This document shows positions 1 to 8,603 of a DNA stretch of 64,000 bases, piece by piece. This stretch comes from Lentisphaeria bacterium (GTDB lineage Bacteria > Verrucomicrobiota > Lentisphaeria > Victivallales > UBA1829). Location of the stretch: positions 1-64,000 of the forward strand of contig JAFVTF010000011.1 in assembly GCA_017503375.1 (NCBI GenBank). Direction: 5' to 3'. Made by a program: the position numbers and the translations under genes. The first letter of the stretch is position 1; the number at the start of each line of letters is the position of its first letter. Below the pieces are notes generated by a model. It ran no database searches and had not been told where the DNA came from. It saw only the letters and a list, made by a program, of their open reading frames with translations.

Positions 1-1061
1 TCAAATTTGTAATGGTTTTCGTCCATTTTCTTCAGTATCACCTGGCGGTTGGGCGAAACTTTCAGCTGGCTATCACAAATCATCTCTTTGGAACTGTAAA
101 ATTTCCCGGCAATGAGTTCATCACTGTTGTTGAAACTGTGAAAAGTTTTCAATGATTCTAATCTCATTCCTTTGTGATATGCATTCCCCAGCGCATAGAT
201 AAAGCGGTTCTGCGGCAAGCTTTCCCAAATTGCCCACCCGGAGAGTATTGAAACAGTAAGTAAAAGAACTGCCCACGCCAATTTCCGATTGATGAATTTC
301 AAGAGATAAATCAATCCGCTCAATCCCGCGCCGATTCCAATAAGAAAAGGAAGTCCGAGAAACAGCCACGGATTGAAACTGCCGCGCGGAATGTATATCA
401 TATTTCGCCAGACAGATGTTTCGCTGTCAAATTCAAAACTCCACATAGCCGCGGCAAAAAACAGTACCCACAAAACAGTACCGGCAGTAATAAAAAAACT
501 TTTCGGGTGTTCCTGATGCCATTTCGCCAAATTGCGATAAATTGCCGGCTTATATCCTTTGTCGAATAACAGAGCAACTTTTTTGCTGACAAAGAAAAAG
601 CAGAAAACAGCCGGAATTGTTATCGGCAGCGAGGTCAGAATGATAAAATATCCGACAATAAACCAACCTTCCCAGAACCCGAAAAGTTTTGTAAATATAC
701 TGTATTCCGGATAAAAACCATGAAGCATATCTTGCACTTCATACAATACTCCACAGGGAATCATGGATAGAGTGCATATCATAATCAAGCCCCAAAATGC
801 TCTTTTGCGTGCTTGCCGGATATTCAGCAGATAACAGTAAAGCCAGCCGGAGTAAAAAACTGCAATAATGGCAAAGTACAAATAAAAATAAAGGTAATGA
901 TATATAAACATCCGGAACATTGCTGATATCGGCGGAACTCCGGTCAAGCCCACCCAGGCAAATACCAGCACACACCCGGCGACCCACGCCAGAAATCCGG
1001 TGGTCAAAGCATAGAACAACGCCAGCTTTCCGGATTTTAAAATTGTATTATTTTCAGTCAT
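1..1061 (-). CDS. Polytopic membrane protein, 3' end outside window
   Basis: Open frame of 353 codons from ATG at 1059-1061 (GGAGGAAAA just upstream) to the left edge with no stop, so the C-terminus is missing. The translation starts MTENNTILKSGKLALFYAL and has about six or seven hydrophobic stretches (roughly residues 15-40, 50-80, 95-115, 135-165, 190-210, 240-260, 268-290), followed by a hydrophilic C-terminal region. Its ATG overlaps the TGA of the preceding repeat-protein gene by 4 nt, so it is the last visible member of a coupled operon with three secreted paralogues. It may serve their export or act beside them; this rests only on position. I do not recognise the family. Confidence 0.8.
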   Translation of the reverse strand, partial: MTENNTILKSGKLALFYALTTGFLAWVAGCVLVFAWVGLTGVPPISAMFRMFIYHYLYFYLYFAIIAVFYSGWLYCYLLNIRQARKRAFWGLIMICTLSMIPCGVLYEVQDMLHGFYPEYSIFTKLFGFWEGWFIVGYFIILTSLPITIPAVFCFFFVSKKVALLFDKGYKPAIYRNLAKWHQEHPKSFFITAGTVLWVLFFAAAMWSFEFDSETSVWRNMIYIPRGSFNPWLFLGLPFLIGIGAGLSGLIYLLKFINRKLAWAVLLLTVSILSGWAIWESLPQNRFIYALGNAYHKGMRLESLKTFHSFNNSDELIAGKFYSSKEMICDSQLKVSPNRQVILKKMDENHYKF

Positions 1062-1651
1062 TTTTCCTCCTTCTCAAAACCGAAGTTGAAAAATGGCATC
1101 CATTTGATCAGGGCATTTTCATTGTAATTCAATAATCCAAGCTGGACTCCACCGTTTGAGGTCGTATTAAAAATTCCGATTTGCAGAACGTTATCTATAT
1201 AAGTGTGACCATTCAAAAAGCCGACTTGCAGATAATCAAAAAAATCGATTCCCAGCAGTTGAAATTTGGCAAATTTTCCGGAACTATTGGTAATGCCGAT
1301 TTTTATGCCGTAATTTTCATTGACATCAGTATAATTTTCAAGCAAACCGATCATCAAACCGTAATTGCGGTCAGTAAGCGATGCCGCGGAAACTTGAATA
1401 CCGTAATTGTTTTCCAATTCAGTTATGCCGCCAACTGAAATGATGGAAGAATACTGTTGTATTCCCAAAAGTCCGATAGAGAGTAACGCAACCGAATCAG
1501 CATCAAATAAATTTGCCGATTCAAAAATACCGACTCCAACTTGCACAGGGGCGAATTTCCAACCGGGAATCACCCCTTTGCCATCAAAATTCCCGGCAAA
1601 TGCAGAGGAAACGACCACCGCCGACAAAATTATCAATAAAAGTTTTTTCAT
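1058..1651 (-). CDS. LA_2272-type surface repeat protein (copy A)
   Basis: 197 aa. An N-terminal signal peptide (MKKLLLIILSAVVVSSAFAG) is followed by short glycine-spaced repeats such as NYGIKIGITN, LQVGFLN, LQIGIFN and VQLGLLNYN, ending in a Trp/Phe-rich tail (KWMPFFNFGFEKEEK). This pattern matches LA_2272-family surface repeat proteins, whose function is unknown. An envelope location is likely. The ATG at 1651 is preferred over an upstream in-frame ATG because it has GGAGGAACA in front and opens with the signal peptide. It overlaps both neighbours by 4 nt. Its 3' 130 bp are almost identical to those of copy C. Confidence 0.75.
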   Translation of the reverse strand: MKKLLLIILSAVVVSSAFAGNFDGKGVIPGWKFAPVQVGVGIFESANLFDADSVALLSIGLLGIQQYSSIISVGGITELENNYGIQVSAASLTDRNYGLMIGLLENYTDVNENYGIKIGITNSSGKFAKFQLLGIDFFDYLQVGFLNGHTYIDNVLQIGIFNTTSNGGVQLGLLNYNENALIKWMPFFNFGFEKEEK

Positions 1652-2433
1652 TGTTCCTCCCGTCCCATATCCCAGTTTACCAACGGCAGCCACGGAATGT
1701 AAGATTTGTGGTTGTAATTGAGCAAACCGAGTTGGAATGAAGTTTCTTTATTGTATATATTTATGGAAGCATTAAACAACCCGAATTGGAATCCATCCGT
1801 TCCATTGAGATTGCACAGACCACTCTGAATTGTCCCACCTCCATTCACGAGCCCGAATTGAACACCGGATTTTTTGCAACTGTTGAGCAATCCGAACTGA
1901 ACCTCAGTAACATCTTCGTCCTGTTCACTTTCGTAACTGCGGTATCCTTTATTCCGCAATCCGAGTTGAAATCTGCCGTGAATATTAAACAAGCCAAGCT
2001 GGATCATACCATGTTGATTGTAAATTCCGGCTTGCATTCCCCACTTCTGAAAAGCGGAGCTGTTATACAAGCCGACTTGCAAACCATAATTTTTCCCGCC
2101 GAAATTGACCGGGGCGGCTGCTAACGCCCAGTTATTTTTACTGATATTCAGTAATCCGGCTTTCAAAAAATAATTGTTATTGATTTCCTGAAATGGAGCA
2201 AAAGAAATAATCGTTGATTTTTGATGGTTCACAAATAATCCAAAAGCCAGAAGACAGTGTGTTTTTGCATCGAAAAGCTGCGCTTTGTGCATCGGCAGAA
2301 CGGTGATTTGCAATGGAGTAAACGGAATATCCGGAATCACTCCTTTGATATCAGATTCCGGAAAACGCGGACTTATTCCCGTAACTGTTGCAGTTATCAT
2401 TGCCGCAAATAATATCACCAAAAACTTTTTCAT
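1648..2433 (-). CDS. LA_2272-type surface repeat protein (copy B, longer)
   Basis: 261 aa with a signal peptide (MKKFLVILFAAMITATVTG) and more repeat units than its neighbours: YGLQVGLYN, WGMQAGIYN, MIQLGLFN, FQLGLRN, VQFGLLN, VQFGLVN, IQSGLCN, FQFGLFN, FQLGLLNYN. It shares the family layout, including the I/K-G-V-I-P stretch after the signal peptide and the WLPLVNW-type end, but is the most divergent of the three. It starts at ATG 2433 inside the 4-nt overlap with copy C and has a GGAGGAAAA ribosome site within the end of that gene. Probable outer-surface protein; no enzymatic motif seen. Confidence 0.75.
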   Translation of the reverse strand: MKKFLVILFAAMITATVTGISPRFPESDIKGVIPDIPFTPLQITVLPMHKAQLFDAKTHCLLAFGLFVNHQKSTIISFAPFQEINNNYFLKAGLLNISKNNWALAAAPVNFGGKNYGLQVGLYNSSAFQKWGMQAGIYNQHGMIQLGLFNIHGRFQLGLRNKGYRSYESEQDEDVTEVQFGLLNSCKKSGVQFGLVNGGGTIQSGLCNLNGTDGFQFGLFNASINIYNKETSFQLGLLNYNHKSYIPWLPLVNWDMGREEQ

Positions 2434-3062
2434 TTTTCCTCCTTCTCAAAACCGAAGTTGAAAAACGGCATCCATTTGATCAGGGCATTTTCATTGTAAT
2501 TCAATAATCCAAGCTGGACTCCACCGTTTGAGGTCGTATTGAAAATTCCGATTTGCAGAATATTATCTCTATTGTTCTCATTTAAGACCCCGACTTGCAG
2601 AATATTATCTCTATTGTTGGCATTTAAGACCCCGACTTGCAGGTAATCAAAGAAGTCGGTTCCCAGCAGTTGAAGTTTGTCATATTTTCCAGACACATTG
2701 AATAAGCCGATTTTTATACCGTAATTTTCATTTTCCCCGGTGGCATTTAAATATAAACTGCACATCAAGCCGTAATTGCGGAGAACCGGCGATGCCGCAG
2801 AAACTAGAATACCGTAATTGTTTTCCAATCTTGTCAAGCCGCCAAGCGAAATAATGGAAGATTGCTGTTCTATTCTTAGAAGCCCGAAAGAGAATAACGC
2901 AACCGAATCGGCATCAAACAAATTTTCCGATTCCATAATTCCGACTCCGACTTGTGCGGGAGCGAATTCCCAACCGGAAATCACACCTTTGCCGTCAAAA
3001 TCCCCGGCAAAGGCGGTTATTGCAAACAAAGCTGACAAAATGATCAACAATCGTTTCTTCAC
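2430..3062 (-). CDS. LA_2272-type surface repeat protein (copy C)
   Basis: 210 aa, first gene of the coupled set. It starts with GTG at 3060-3062, preceded by GGAG about 9 nt upstream, and the signal peptide MKKRLLIILSALFAITAFAG follows directly. It has the same GLxN/QxG repeat architecture as copy A and the same C-terminal 30 or so residues. Compared with A it carries one extra 14-residue unit (LQVGVLNENNRDNI), encoded by a 42-bp tandem duplication at 2559-2642. The 75 nt upstream, after the transporter stop, show no clear terminator, so read-through from the transporter operon is possible. Function unknown. Confidence 0.75.
   Translation of the reverse strand: MKKRLLIILSALFAITAFAGDFDGKGVISGWEFAPAQVGVGIMESENLFDADSVALFSFGLLRIEQQSSIISLGGLTRLENNYGILVSAASPVLRNYGLMCSLYLNATGENENYGIKIGLFNVSGKYDKLQLLGTDFFDYLQVGVLNANNRDNILQVGVLNENNRDNILQIGIFNTTSNGGVQLGLLNYNENALIKWMPFFNFGFEKEEK
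2559..2642 (-). repeat. 42-bp tandem duplication inside copy C
   Basis: Two adjacent 42-bp units (2559-2600 and 2601-2642) differ at only two positions and add 14 residues in frame. Copy A has a single unit here, so this is a recent repeat-number change. Confidence 0.9.
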
Positions 3063-3137
3063 CTTCAGACTCCTGGTGTAATAATCCTGATGTTTAAGAG
3101 ATTTCCGGTATTTATTCTTCAGCTTTTCAACTGTTTA

Positions 3138-4430
3138 TTACGGATGGTAATAGTCATGATGTCTCGGGATTACCGCCGGGGCAAGAGGCAGCAGAATCAG
3201 GAAGAAAATCATGGCGAAAGTGTAAAAACCGAAAAGGAATTGGAATTTTGTCATTGTCATTCCGGCAAAATTCCAGGATGCCGCCAACGCTCCTGTCCAG
3301 AGAATCAAAGTTGTACCCAACCGTCCGACAGCTGTTCCGAGATTTGTAATGGTGGCAACAAAAGCCATTGCCATGACTTTATTTCCCGGACGCGCCAGTG
3401 CAAGCATTTCAATGGAGTTGATACACAGCATGAATGCTGAAACGAATCCGTTCAGGAAGAAGGTGACATAAAGAATCGGCTTCAGGAGCGGATTTTGCGG
3501 AACTGCGGTCAGCAGGAGAATACAGACGAGCAACCCTGTCAAGTGCGTTCCGATCAGACATTTTTTTGTTTTGAACTTTGGCAGGAGCCGTCCGACAGCT
3601 GCATAACCGACAATGGAACCGAGCAAGCCGACGGATGAGAATGTCATCAGGCTTTCAGCATTGAAATTCAGGCATGTTTTCATATAGACAACTGCCAGCG
3701 GAACTGCTGCATAAAATGCCATATTTACCAGACAGGAATAGATGGAAAAACCAATGAGCGGTCCGTTTTTGATACAGATTCCAAGAGCGAGCGGAATATT
3801 GACCGGTTCTCTTTTTGCATTTGGATTCAGGGGCATTCTGTCCATTTCAAACTTTCTGCCCATGAGCATAAGTCCGCCGAAGACGAAAAGAGACTGAACC
3901 ACCAGAACCGGCGGTTTTGCACCCATAATTTTCCCCATTGCATAAATCAGAATCGTATTCAGAATCATATATGAAAAGCGCATTTTTCCGAAGAATTTGC
4001 TTCTTCCTTCCGGCAGGAGAAAGTTATCCAGCAGCGGATACCAGGTGGAGGAATAGACCGGACGGGTCAGGGAATATATGAAGGCACTTCCAATGACAAT
4101 ATTCTGTGCATAGGAACCCGCGTATGGTGCTGCCGCAATGGCAAGGAATGCAAGACTTCCCACAATACAGGCTGCGGAATACGTCATCCGCAGTCCGAAT
4201 TTTACTGCCAGTCCTGCACAGAAGATCATCAGAACCACACTTGCCACACTGGAAAGTGAGGTGGAAAACATGGAAATGGAATCATTCCCGCCCAGCATGA
4301 CGATGTAAAGCACGATCAGCGCATTGCTGTCGATCATCTGTTCTGAAATACATCCGAACCAGGTGGAAAAAATTGCGTGCTTTTCATATTTTTTCCGTTG
4401 CTGCGGTGTAAGCGTTTCTGCATAGCTCAT
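3138..4430 (-). CDS. MFS transporter
   Basis: 430 aa with about twelve hydrophobic segments and a hydrophilic central loop near residues 185-205 (GRKFEMDRMPLNPNAKREP), typical of the major facilitator superfamily. The N-terminal cytoplasmic stretch (LTPQQRKKYEKHAIFSTWFG) and a second basic loop (GRLLPKFKTKKC) fit MFS topology. It lies 29 nt after the metallophosphatase on the same strand and probably shares its promoter at 6351-6379. Substrate unknown. The neighbouring LacI regulator and catabolic operon suggest a sugar or cyclitol, perhaps a product of the phosphatase; that is inference. Confidence 0.85.
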   Translation of the reverse strand: MSYAETLTPQQRKKYEKHAIFSTWFGCISEQMIDSNALIVLYIVMLGGNDSISMFSTSLSSVASVVLMIFCAGLAVKFGLRMTYSAACIVGSLAFLAIAAAPYAGSYAQNIVIGSAFIYSLTRPVYSSTWYPLLDNFLLPEGRSKFFGKMRFSYMILNTILIYAMGKIMGAKPPVLVVQSLFVFGGLMLMGRKFEMDRMPLNPNAKREPVNIPLALGICIKNGPLIGFSIYSCLVNMAFYAAVPLAVVYMKTCLNFNAESLMTFSSVGLLGSIVGYAAVGRLLPKFKTKKCLIGTHLTGLLVCILLLTAVPQNPLLKPILYVTFFLNGFVSAFMLCINSIEMLALARPGNKVMAMAFVATITNLGTAVGRLGTTLILWTGALAASWNFAGMTMTKFQFLFGFYTFAMIFFLILLPLAPAVIPRHHDYYHP

Positions 4431-4459
4431 ATTGCCTCTATCCGATCTTTCAAATCAAT

Positions 4460-6313
4460 TTAACGTTTCTGTTTTTTCAGTTTGATCCGGTCGAGCAGTT
4501 CCACCGGTTTTCCATCCAGAGTCTGCAGAACAGAAAGAGTCATCTCTTTTGCAGTGACTTCGCAGAACAATCCGGCTGTATTAACGTGAGCAATAACCGG
4601 ATAGGGATTGACGAATGTTTCCGGGAATTTTTCTGCATGTCCGGAACGGGTTTCCGGAGCATAATGATTTTCCCCTGCATTGACTTTTTCATAAGCATGA
4701 ATATGACCGCAAAGCATGACATCCGGTTTGATTTTTGCATTCCGGAGCGGCTCTGTCAAACCGTAAACCAGCCCGTAAATCAAATCTTTTTCTGTCTGCA
4801 GGGGTGGAATATGCATGAGGACAACACGGAAATCCGCTTTCTGATAGGCTTCGCTTTTCACAACTTCTGCAATGAATTCCTTCTGCTGTTCCCGTGCGGC
4901 ACGGTTGCTGAACATGATGCCTTCATCATCGCGGTTGCTGTCGCTTCCGCTGTCAAGCACCAGGAAAAAGACTGAGTCGTAAGTGAACGCATAATAAGTT
5001 TTTCCGGAGGGATGGCGCATGACATTGAAATACTCTTTTGCATAAACGCCGAGCTGCTCATGGTTTCCGCGGACAAATACCATCGGTTTGTCTTTTCTTT
5101 CAACAGTTGTTGCTTCCAGGATCGGGTCGATGATTCCTTTGTACAGAGCTTCACTTCCGGCGGCATGGCTCAGGTTGTCTCCGAGCAGGGCAATGAAATC
5201 AGATTTTCCGGCTTCCGGAAGTGCCAGAGCACGGCGGATGTATCCAACGTCTGAATGAATATCGGTAATGCAGTAGAAGTTGAACTTTTTTGCGTTTTTT
5301 TCGGGGACTGCAAAGGTGTGCCTGATTCCGGAACTGTCAGGTTCCATGGTGACCGGACGGAGAGTGAAGATTTCATATTCATATTCCTTGCCCGGTTCCA
5401 GATCTGTCAGATAGACTGAGTGACTTGTATTATGATTCAGGATTCCATGATTTTTGCTGCTGAACGCCTGTTTCGGTGCGGCTTTGGACCCTTTGACCTT
5501 GTATTCCAGGTAAGATGGCACAAGACCTGCGGTTTCCCATGAGATCTGAACAGCGTTTGCATCCGGAGCGGAAAGATAGGGCCCATGCAGAACTTTCTGA
5601 GCCGGGATCATATCTTTGCTGCGGGCAAGTTCATAATCTTTCCGGCTGACTTTTCCGGAAATGACTTTTCCGCTTTTCAGCTGAAGAGCTGTCTTGTAAT
5701 CGGTGAAAAGGAGTTCCCCGTAATTTTCCACTTCATGGAACCGGAGCTGCAGGGGGCTCCAGCTGGAGAGTTCCCCGCGTTTGGATGCCTGACGGCAGAG
5801 ATTGAACCGGAAACCGCCTTCGCTCAGACGGAGCAGGGAAAGATCGAAGCGGACTTCTGCACCCCAGCCTTTTTCCGTTTCAAAGGTTTTTGCCTGCCAC
5901 TTGTCATAATTCCCGGTGCTGTCAAACCGGATTCCGGAAATGCCGACACCTGTCTGGAACAGCCACGGATCAGGTTCCATATCTCCAAAATGAATTTCCG
6001 CCATATCCCCGGACCAGATGCTGCAGCTCTGATCAGCAGGACGGACAAGATTTTCCGGATTTTCGTAGAAAAAGAATCCGAGAATAAGGTGTTTTTCTGT
6101 CCGGAACAGCGCCATTTCAGATTTTTTATCCACGCGGTCTTTCCGGTACGGAGCAAAATCTTTTGCCCAGGCGGCTTTTTTCCAAACCGGATCTGCCATT
6201 TTTGTGCCGAATTTATATTTTACATTCAGCAGCGGGACTGTAAGAGACTTTGTGATTTTATTGTTGGAATATGAAACATTGCTCTTTTTCAACGGGATTT
6301 CCTGTTTTACCAT
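4460..6313 (-). CDS. Metallophosphoesterase with CBM9-like and purple-acid-phosphatase N domains
   Basis: 617 aa. Residues about 25-190 resemble the CBM9/DOMON-like carbohydrate-binding fold (DPVWKKAAWAKDF, then W-rich strands). A fibronectin-like domain as in purple acid phosphatases follows (HGPYLSAPDANAVQISWET, LEPGKEYEYEI). The C-terminal half carries the calcineurin-type metal sites in order: DIHSD, GDN, GNHE, a lone H in VLMHIPP, and GHIH. Predicted role: removal of phosphate from a sugar-linked or polymeric substrate. ATG 6313 has AAGGAG 6 nt upstream and is preferred over an in-frame ATG 22 codons earlier. No signal peptide is seen at this start, which is odd for such an enzyme. Confidence 0.85.
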   Translation of the reverse strand: MVKQEIPLKKSNVSYSNNKITKSLTVPLLNVKYKFGTKMADPVWKKAAWAKDFAPYRKDRVDKKSEMALFRTEKHLILGFFFYENPENLVRPADQSCSIWSGDMAEIHFGDMEPDPWLFQTGVGISGIRFDSTGNYDKWQAKTFETEKGWGAEVRFDLSLLRLSEGGFRFNLCRQASKRGELSSWSPLQLRFHEVENYGELLFTDYKTALQLKSGKVISGKVSRKDYELARSKDMIPAQKVLHGPYLSAPDANAVQISWETAGLVPSYLEYKVKGSKAAPKQAFSSKNHGILNHNTSHSVYLTDLEPGKEYEYEIFTLRPVTMEPDSSGIRHTFAVPEKNAKKFNFYCITDIHSDVGYIRRALALPEAGKSDFIALLGDNLSHAAGSEALYKGIIDPILEATTVERKDKPMVFVRGNHEQLGVYAKEYFNVMRHPSGKTYYAFTYDSVFFLVLDSGSDSNRDDEGIMFSNRAAREQQKEFIAEVVKSEAYQKADFRVVLMHIPPLQTEKDLIYGLVYGLTEPLRNAKIKPDVMLCGHIHAYEKVNAGENHYAPETRSGHAEKFPETFVNPYPVIAHVNTAGLFCEVTAKEMTLSVLQTLDGKPVELLDRIKLKKQKR

Positions 6314-6350
6314 TTTGAACTCCTTTTCAAGTATAACTGCATTCAGCGGT

Positions 6351-6379
6351 AAGATAACTCCGGAGAGCGTTTTTTTCAA
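6351..6379 (-). promoter_or_regulatory. Candidate promoter for phosphatase-MFS genes
   Basis: On the minus strand TTGAAA (6374-6379) and TATCTT (6351-6356) are 17 nt apart, about 38 nt before the ATG. This allows transcription independent of lacI. Confidence 0.5.
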
Positions 6380-6419
6380 TCCCTGATCTCTCCGAAAAAG
6401 ATAGATTTTTCAAAAAAAA

Positions 6420-7382
6420 TCAGCGGACACTTTCCCTTTTGATCAGCCGATAGGGCAGGGTGGTGATCCGGGGTACTTCCTCTCCATTCAATCTCCGATT
6501 GATCAGGGAAACAACTTCTGATGCCAATTGCTGATATTCCTGAGTGATTGTTGTCTGCGGCGGTACGGCAAAATTTGAGAAAAAGGTCTGTTCCGAAGCA
6601 ATCAGCGAAATATCTTCCGGAATCTGTTTGTCATAAAGCGATATTGCATACAGAACAGTGATGCCGGCATTTCCTCCCGGACAGAACAGCGCATCCACTT
6701 TCTGTTTCAGGAGTTTCCCCACCAGTTCCACATATTGTTCACTGCCGTTTCCGGAAAAACGGATCAGGGAATCGTCATCAGGCAAATCAAATTTTTTCAA
6801 GGCTTTCCGGATTGCTTTTTCCCGTTGAGATGCATTGCCTTCTCCGGGATTCCCGTGAATAATACAACCAACTTTCCGGCAGTTCCGTTCTTTCAAATGT
6901 TTCAAAGCCAGTTCCATTCCGGCAGATTCATCGGAATTGACATAATAAATGTTTTGCCCGGGATTTTTTTCCTGTGGGTGGCGGTCAAGAAAGATCAGCG
7001 GTTCACTGAAATGTTCATCCCATTCTGACAAGTCCGACGGTTCCAGCCCGATTGCTGCGGCGGCACAGAACCGGACATCCGGCAGCCGTTCCAGACTGTT
7101 GACCGGTAGAATTTCCACCCGGTATCCCTGTTTCGGAAGTTCCTGAGTCAATGCCATAAGCAGCATGTCGATACAGCTTTGAACAGGATATACTGAGTTG
7201 TATGGCGTGATCAGCACAACATTTTTCTGTTTTTCAGAGATACGCGGATGATAATTGTTTTCCGCTGCGATTTTCAGGACTTTCTGAGAGATTTCTCTGC
7301 TCACCCCCGGATTTCTGCCGAAGACACGGGAAACGGTTGCGGGGGAAACTCCTGCCAGTTCTGCTATTTTCCGGATATTCAT
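6420..7382 (-). CDS. LacI-family transcriptional regulator
   Basis: 320 aa. N-terminal LacI helix-turn-helix (IRKIAELAGVSPATVSRVF, hinge region NNYHPR) and a periplasmic-binding-protein-like effector domain (DVRFCAAAAIGL, VDALFCPGGNAG, DISLIASEQ). ATG 7382 is chosen because the HTH starts there and AAGGAG lies 10 nt upstream. It diverges from the dehydrogenase operon at 7546 and precedes the phosphatase and transporter genes, so it likely controls this whole catabolic locus as well as itself. Two TGAAATTGTTTC sites lie at its promoter and start codon. The effector is unknown. Confidence 0.9.
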   Translation of the reverse strand: MNIRKIAELAGVSPATVSRVFGRNPGVSREISQKVLKIAAENNYHPRISEKQKNVVLITPYNSVYPVQSCIDMLLMALTQELPKQGYRVEILPVNSLERLPDVRFCAAAAIGLEPSDLSEWDEHFSEPLIFLDRHPQEKNPGQNIYYVNSDESAGMELALKHLKERNCRKVGCIIHGNPGEGNASQREKAIRKALKKFDLPDDDSLIRFSGNGSEQYVELVGKLLKQKVDALFCPGGNAGITVLYAISLYDKQIPEDISLIASEQTFFSNFAVPPQTTITQEYQQLASEVVSLINRRLNGEEVPRITTLPYRLIKRESVR

Positions 7383-7441
7383 GAAATTGTTTCTCCTTCT
7401 GTGAAATTGTTTCAATATATCACATGTTTTTGCGAAATCAA
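7382..7441 (-). promoter_or_regulatory. lacI promoter with two candidate operators
   Basis: Minus-strand TTGATT (7436-7441) and TATATT (7414-7419) are 16 nt apart. TGAAATTGTTTCA (7402-7414), a 13-bp palindrome, lies just downstream of the -10. A second TGAAATTGTTTC (7382-7393) overlaps the start codon. The copies are 20 bp apart, two helical turns, as expected for autorepression. Confidence 0.6.
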
Positions 7442-7486
7442 ATCAAGTGTTGCAGAATGTTTTTCTGAAAAAATGTAAATTTTTAT

Positions 7487-7515
7487 TTGAATATCGCTGT
7501 TTTCTGCGGTAAGGT
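7487..7515 (+). promoter_or_regulatory. Weak candidate promoter of the dehydrogenase operon
   Basis: TTGAAT (7487-7492), 17 nt, then TAAGGT (7510-7515), about 30 nt before ATG 7546. The -10 is a poor match. No copy of the lacI operator palindrome overlaps it; the nearest is about 75 bp away. Confidence 0.3.
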
Positions 7516-7545
7516 AAGCTGAAATATCAAAGAAAGGAGCCTTTT

Positions 7546-8577
7546 ATGGAACAGTCAATTGTTTATTTTCCAGAAAAAGAGAAAGCTGTTTTTGAAATAA
7601 CTGAAGCTGAAGCCATTCTGCAGCCCCGTCAGGTTCTTATCAAAATTGATTATGATCTGATCAGTGCAGGAACCGAACTTGCAAATTATCATGACTTGCC
7701 CAATACTGAAGTATCTATCAGAAAATTTCCCCATTATCCGGGTTATACCACTTCCGGCCATATTGTAAAAACCGGAGATGCCGTCACAAAATATAAAGTC
7801 GGAGACCGTGTTGTCTGTGCCTGGGGCGGTCATCGTTCCTGGGTGATTCGGGATGAAAATGAGAGAATTTATCCGGTTCCGGAAAATATCAATCAGAAAG
7901 ATGCCGCCGTGGCGCATCTTGCATCATTTCCGATGTTGGCTGTCCGGAAACTTCAAATTCAGCTTGGCGAAGCATGTCTGATTGCCGGACAGGGATTGCT
8001 CGGTTTGATTGCCGGACAGCTTGCCCGGATCGCCGGGGCTTATCCGGTAATTGTCAGCGATTGTTCTCCGGAACGCCGGGAACTTGCTCTGAAACTCGGG
8101 GCCGATTATGCACTTGATCCCAAGGCTCCGGATTATGTCGAAAAAGTCCGGGAACTGACCGGCGGAAAAGGTCCGGAAACAGTTGTGGAAGTCACCGGAA
8201 ATATTCAGGCTCTTCAGCAGGTTCTGGAGTGTGTCGCCCAAAACGGAAGAGTTGCATTGCTGGGGTGTACAAGAATTTCTGATCAGCCTATCAATGTTTA
8301 CAGGTATATTCACTGCAAAGGTGTTTATCTGATTGGGGCTCACACATGCACACGTCCAGCACATGATGCAACTCATTGGGGGTGTTCAGAAGCAGACGAT
8401 TATAAAACATTTTTCAAATATCTGAACTCTGGAAGATTGCAGGTAGCACCTCTGATTTCAGAAGTTGCCTCTCCGCGCGATGCTGAAGCGATTTATCAGA
8501 AACTTGGTATGCAGGCAAATCCACCGCTGGGAATCCTGCTCGACTGGACTGATATAGATAAAATGAGGCAATTTTAA
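7546..8577 (+). CDS. MDR-family alcohol/polyol dehydrogenase
   Basis: 343 aa medium-chain dehydrogenase/reductase. N-terminal GroES-like domain (LIKIDYDLISAGTELANYHDL, HYPGYTTSGHIVKTGDAVTKYKVGDRV), then a Rossmann domain (CLIAGQGLLGLIAGQLARIAG, GPETVVEVTGN). The usual zinc-site cysteine is replaced (LISAGTE instead of a CGTD-like motif), as in the oxidoreductases often found in sugar gene clusters. AAAGGAG precedes the ATG. It is the first gene of the operon at 7546-13154. Its last residues (MRQF) and TAA stop are supplied by a 39-bp MITE-like insertion at 8565-8603. Substrate unknown. Confidence 0.85.
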   Translation: MEQSIVYFPEKEKAVFEITEAEAILQPRQVLIKIDYDLISAGTELANYHDLPNTEVSIRKFPHYPGYTTSGHIVKTGDAVTKYKVGDRVVCAWGGHRSWVIRDENERIYPVPENINQKDAAVAHLASFPMLAVRKLQIQLGEACLIAGQGLLGLIAGQLARIAGAYPVIVSDCSPERRELALKLGADYALDPKAPDYVEKVRELTGGKGPETVVEVTGNIQALQQVLECVAQNGRVALLGCTRISDQPINVYRYIHCKGVYLIGAHTCTRPAHDATHWGCSEADDYKTFFKYLNSGRLQVAPLISEVASPRDAEAIYQKLGMQANPPLGILLDWTDIDKMRQF

Positions 8578-8603
8578 AAGTCTGGGACTTTTGAAATTAC
8601 CTC
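8565..8603. mobile_element. 39-bp MITE-like element, both ends only, 5-bp duplication
   Basis: Left end GAGGCAATTTTAAAAGTC (8565-8582), 3-nt spacer, right end GACTTTTGAAATTACCTC (8586-8603). The outer flanks are AAAAT on both sides (8560-8564 and 8604-8608), a clean 5-bp target duplication. Its ends match those of the 165-bp element at 38226-38390. It provides the stop codon of the upstream dehydrogenase and lies just before the SDR ribosome site. Confidence 0.85.

Noticed and set aside
8565-8603. Ordinary intrinsic terminator between dehydrogenase and SDR
   Set aside because: No T-run after the stem, and exact 5-bp flanking duplication plus identity with other copies points to an insertion.
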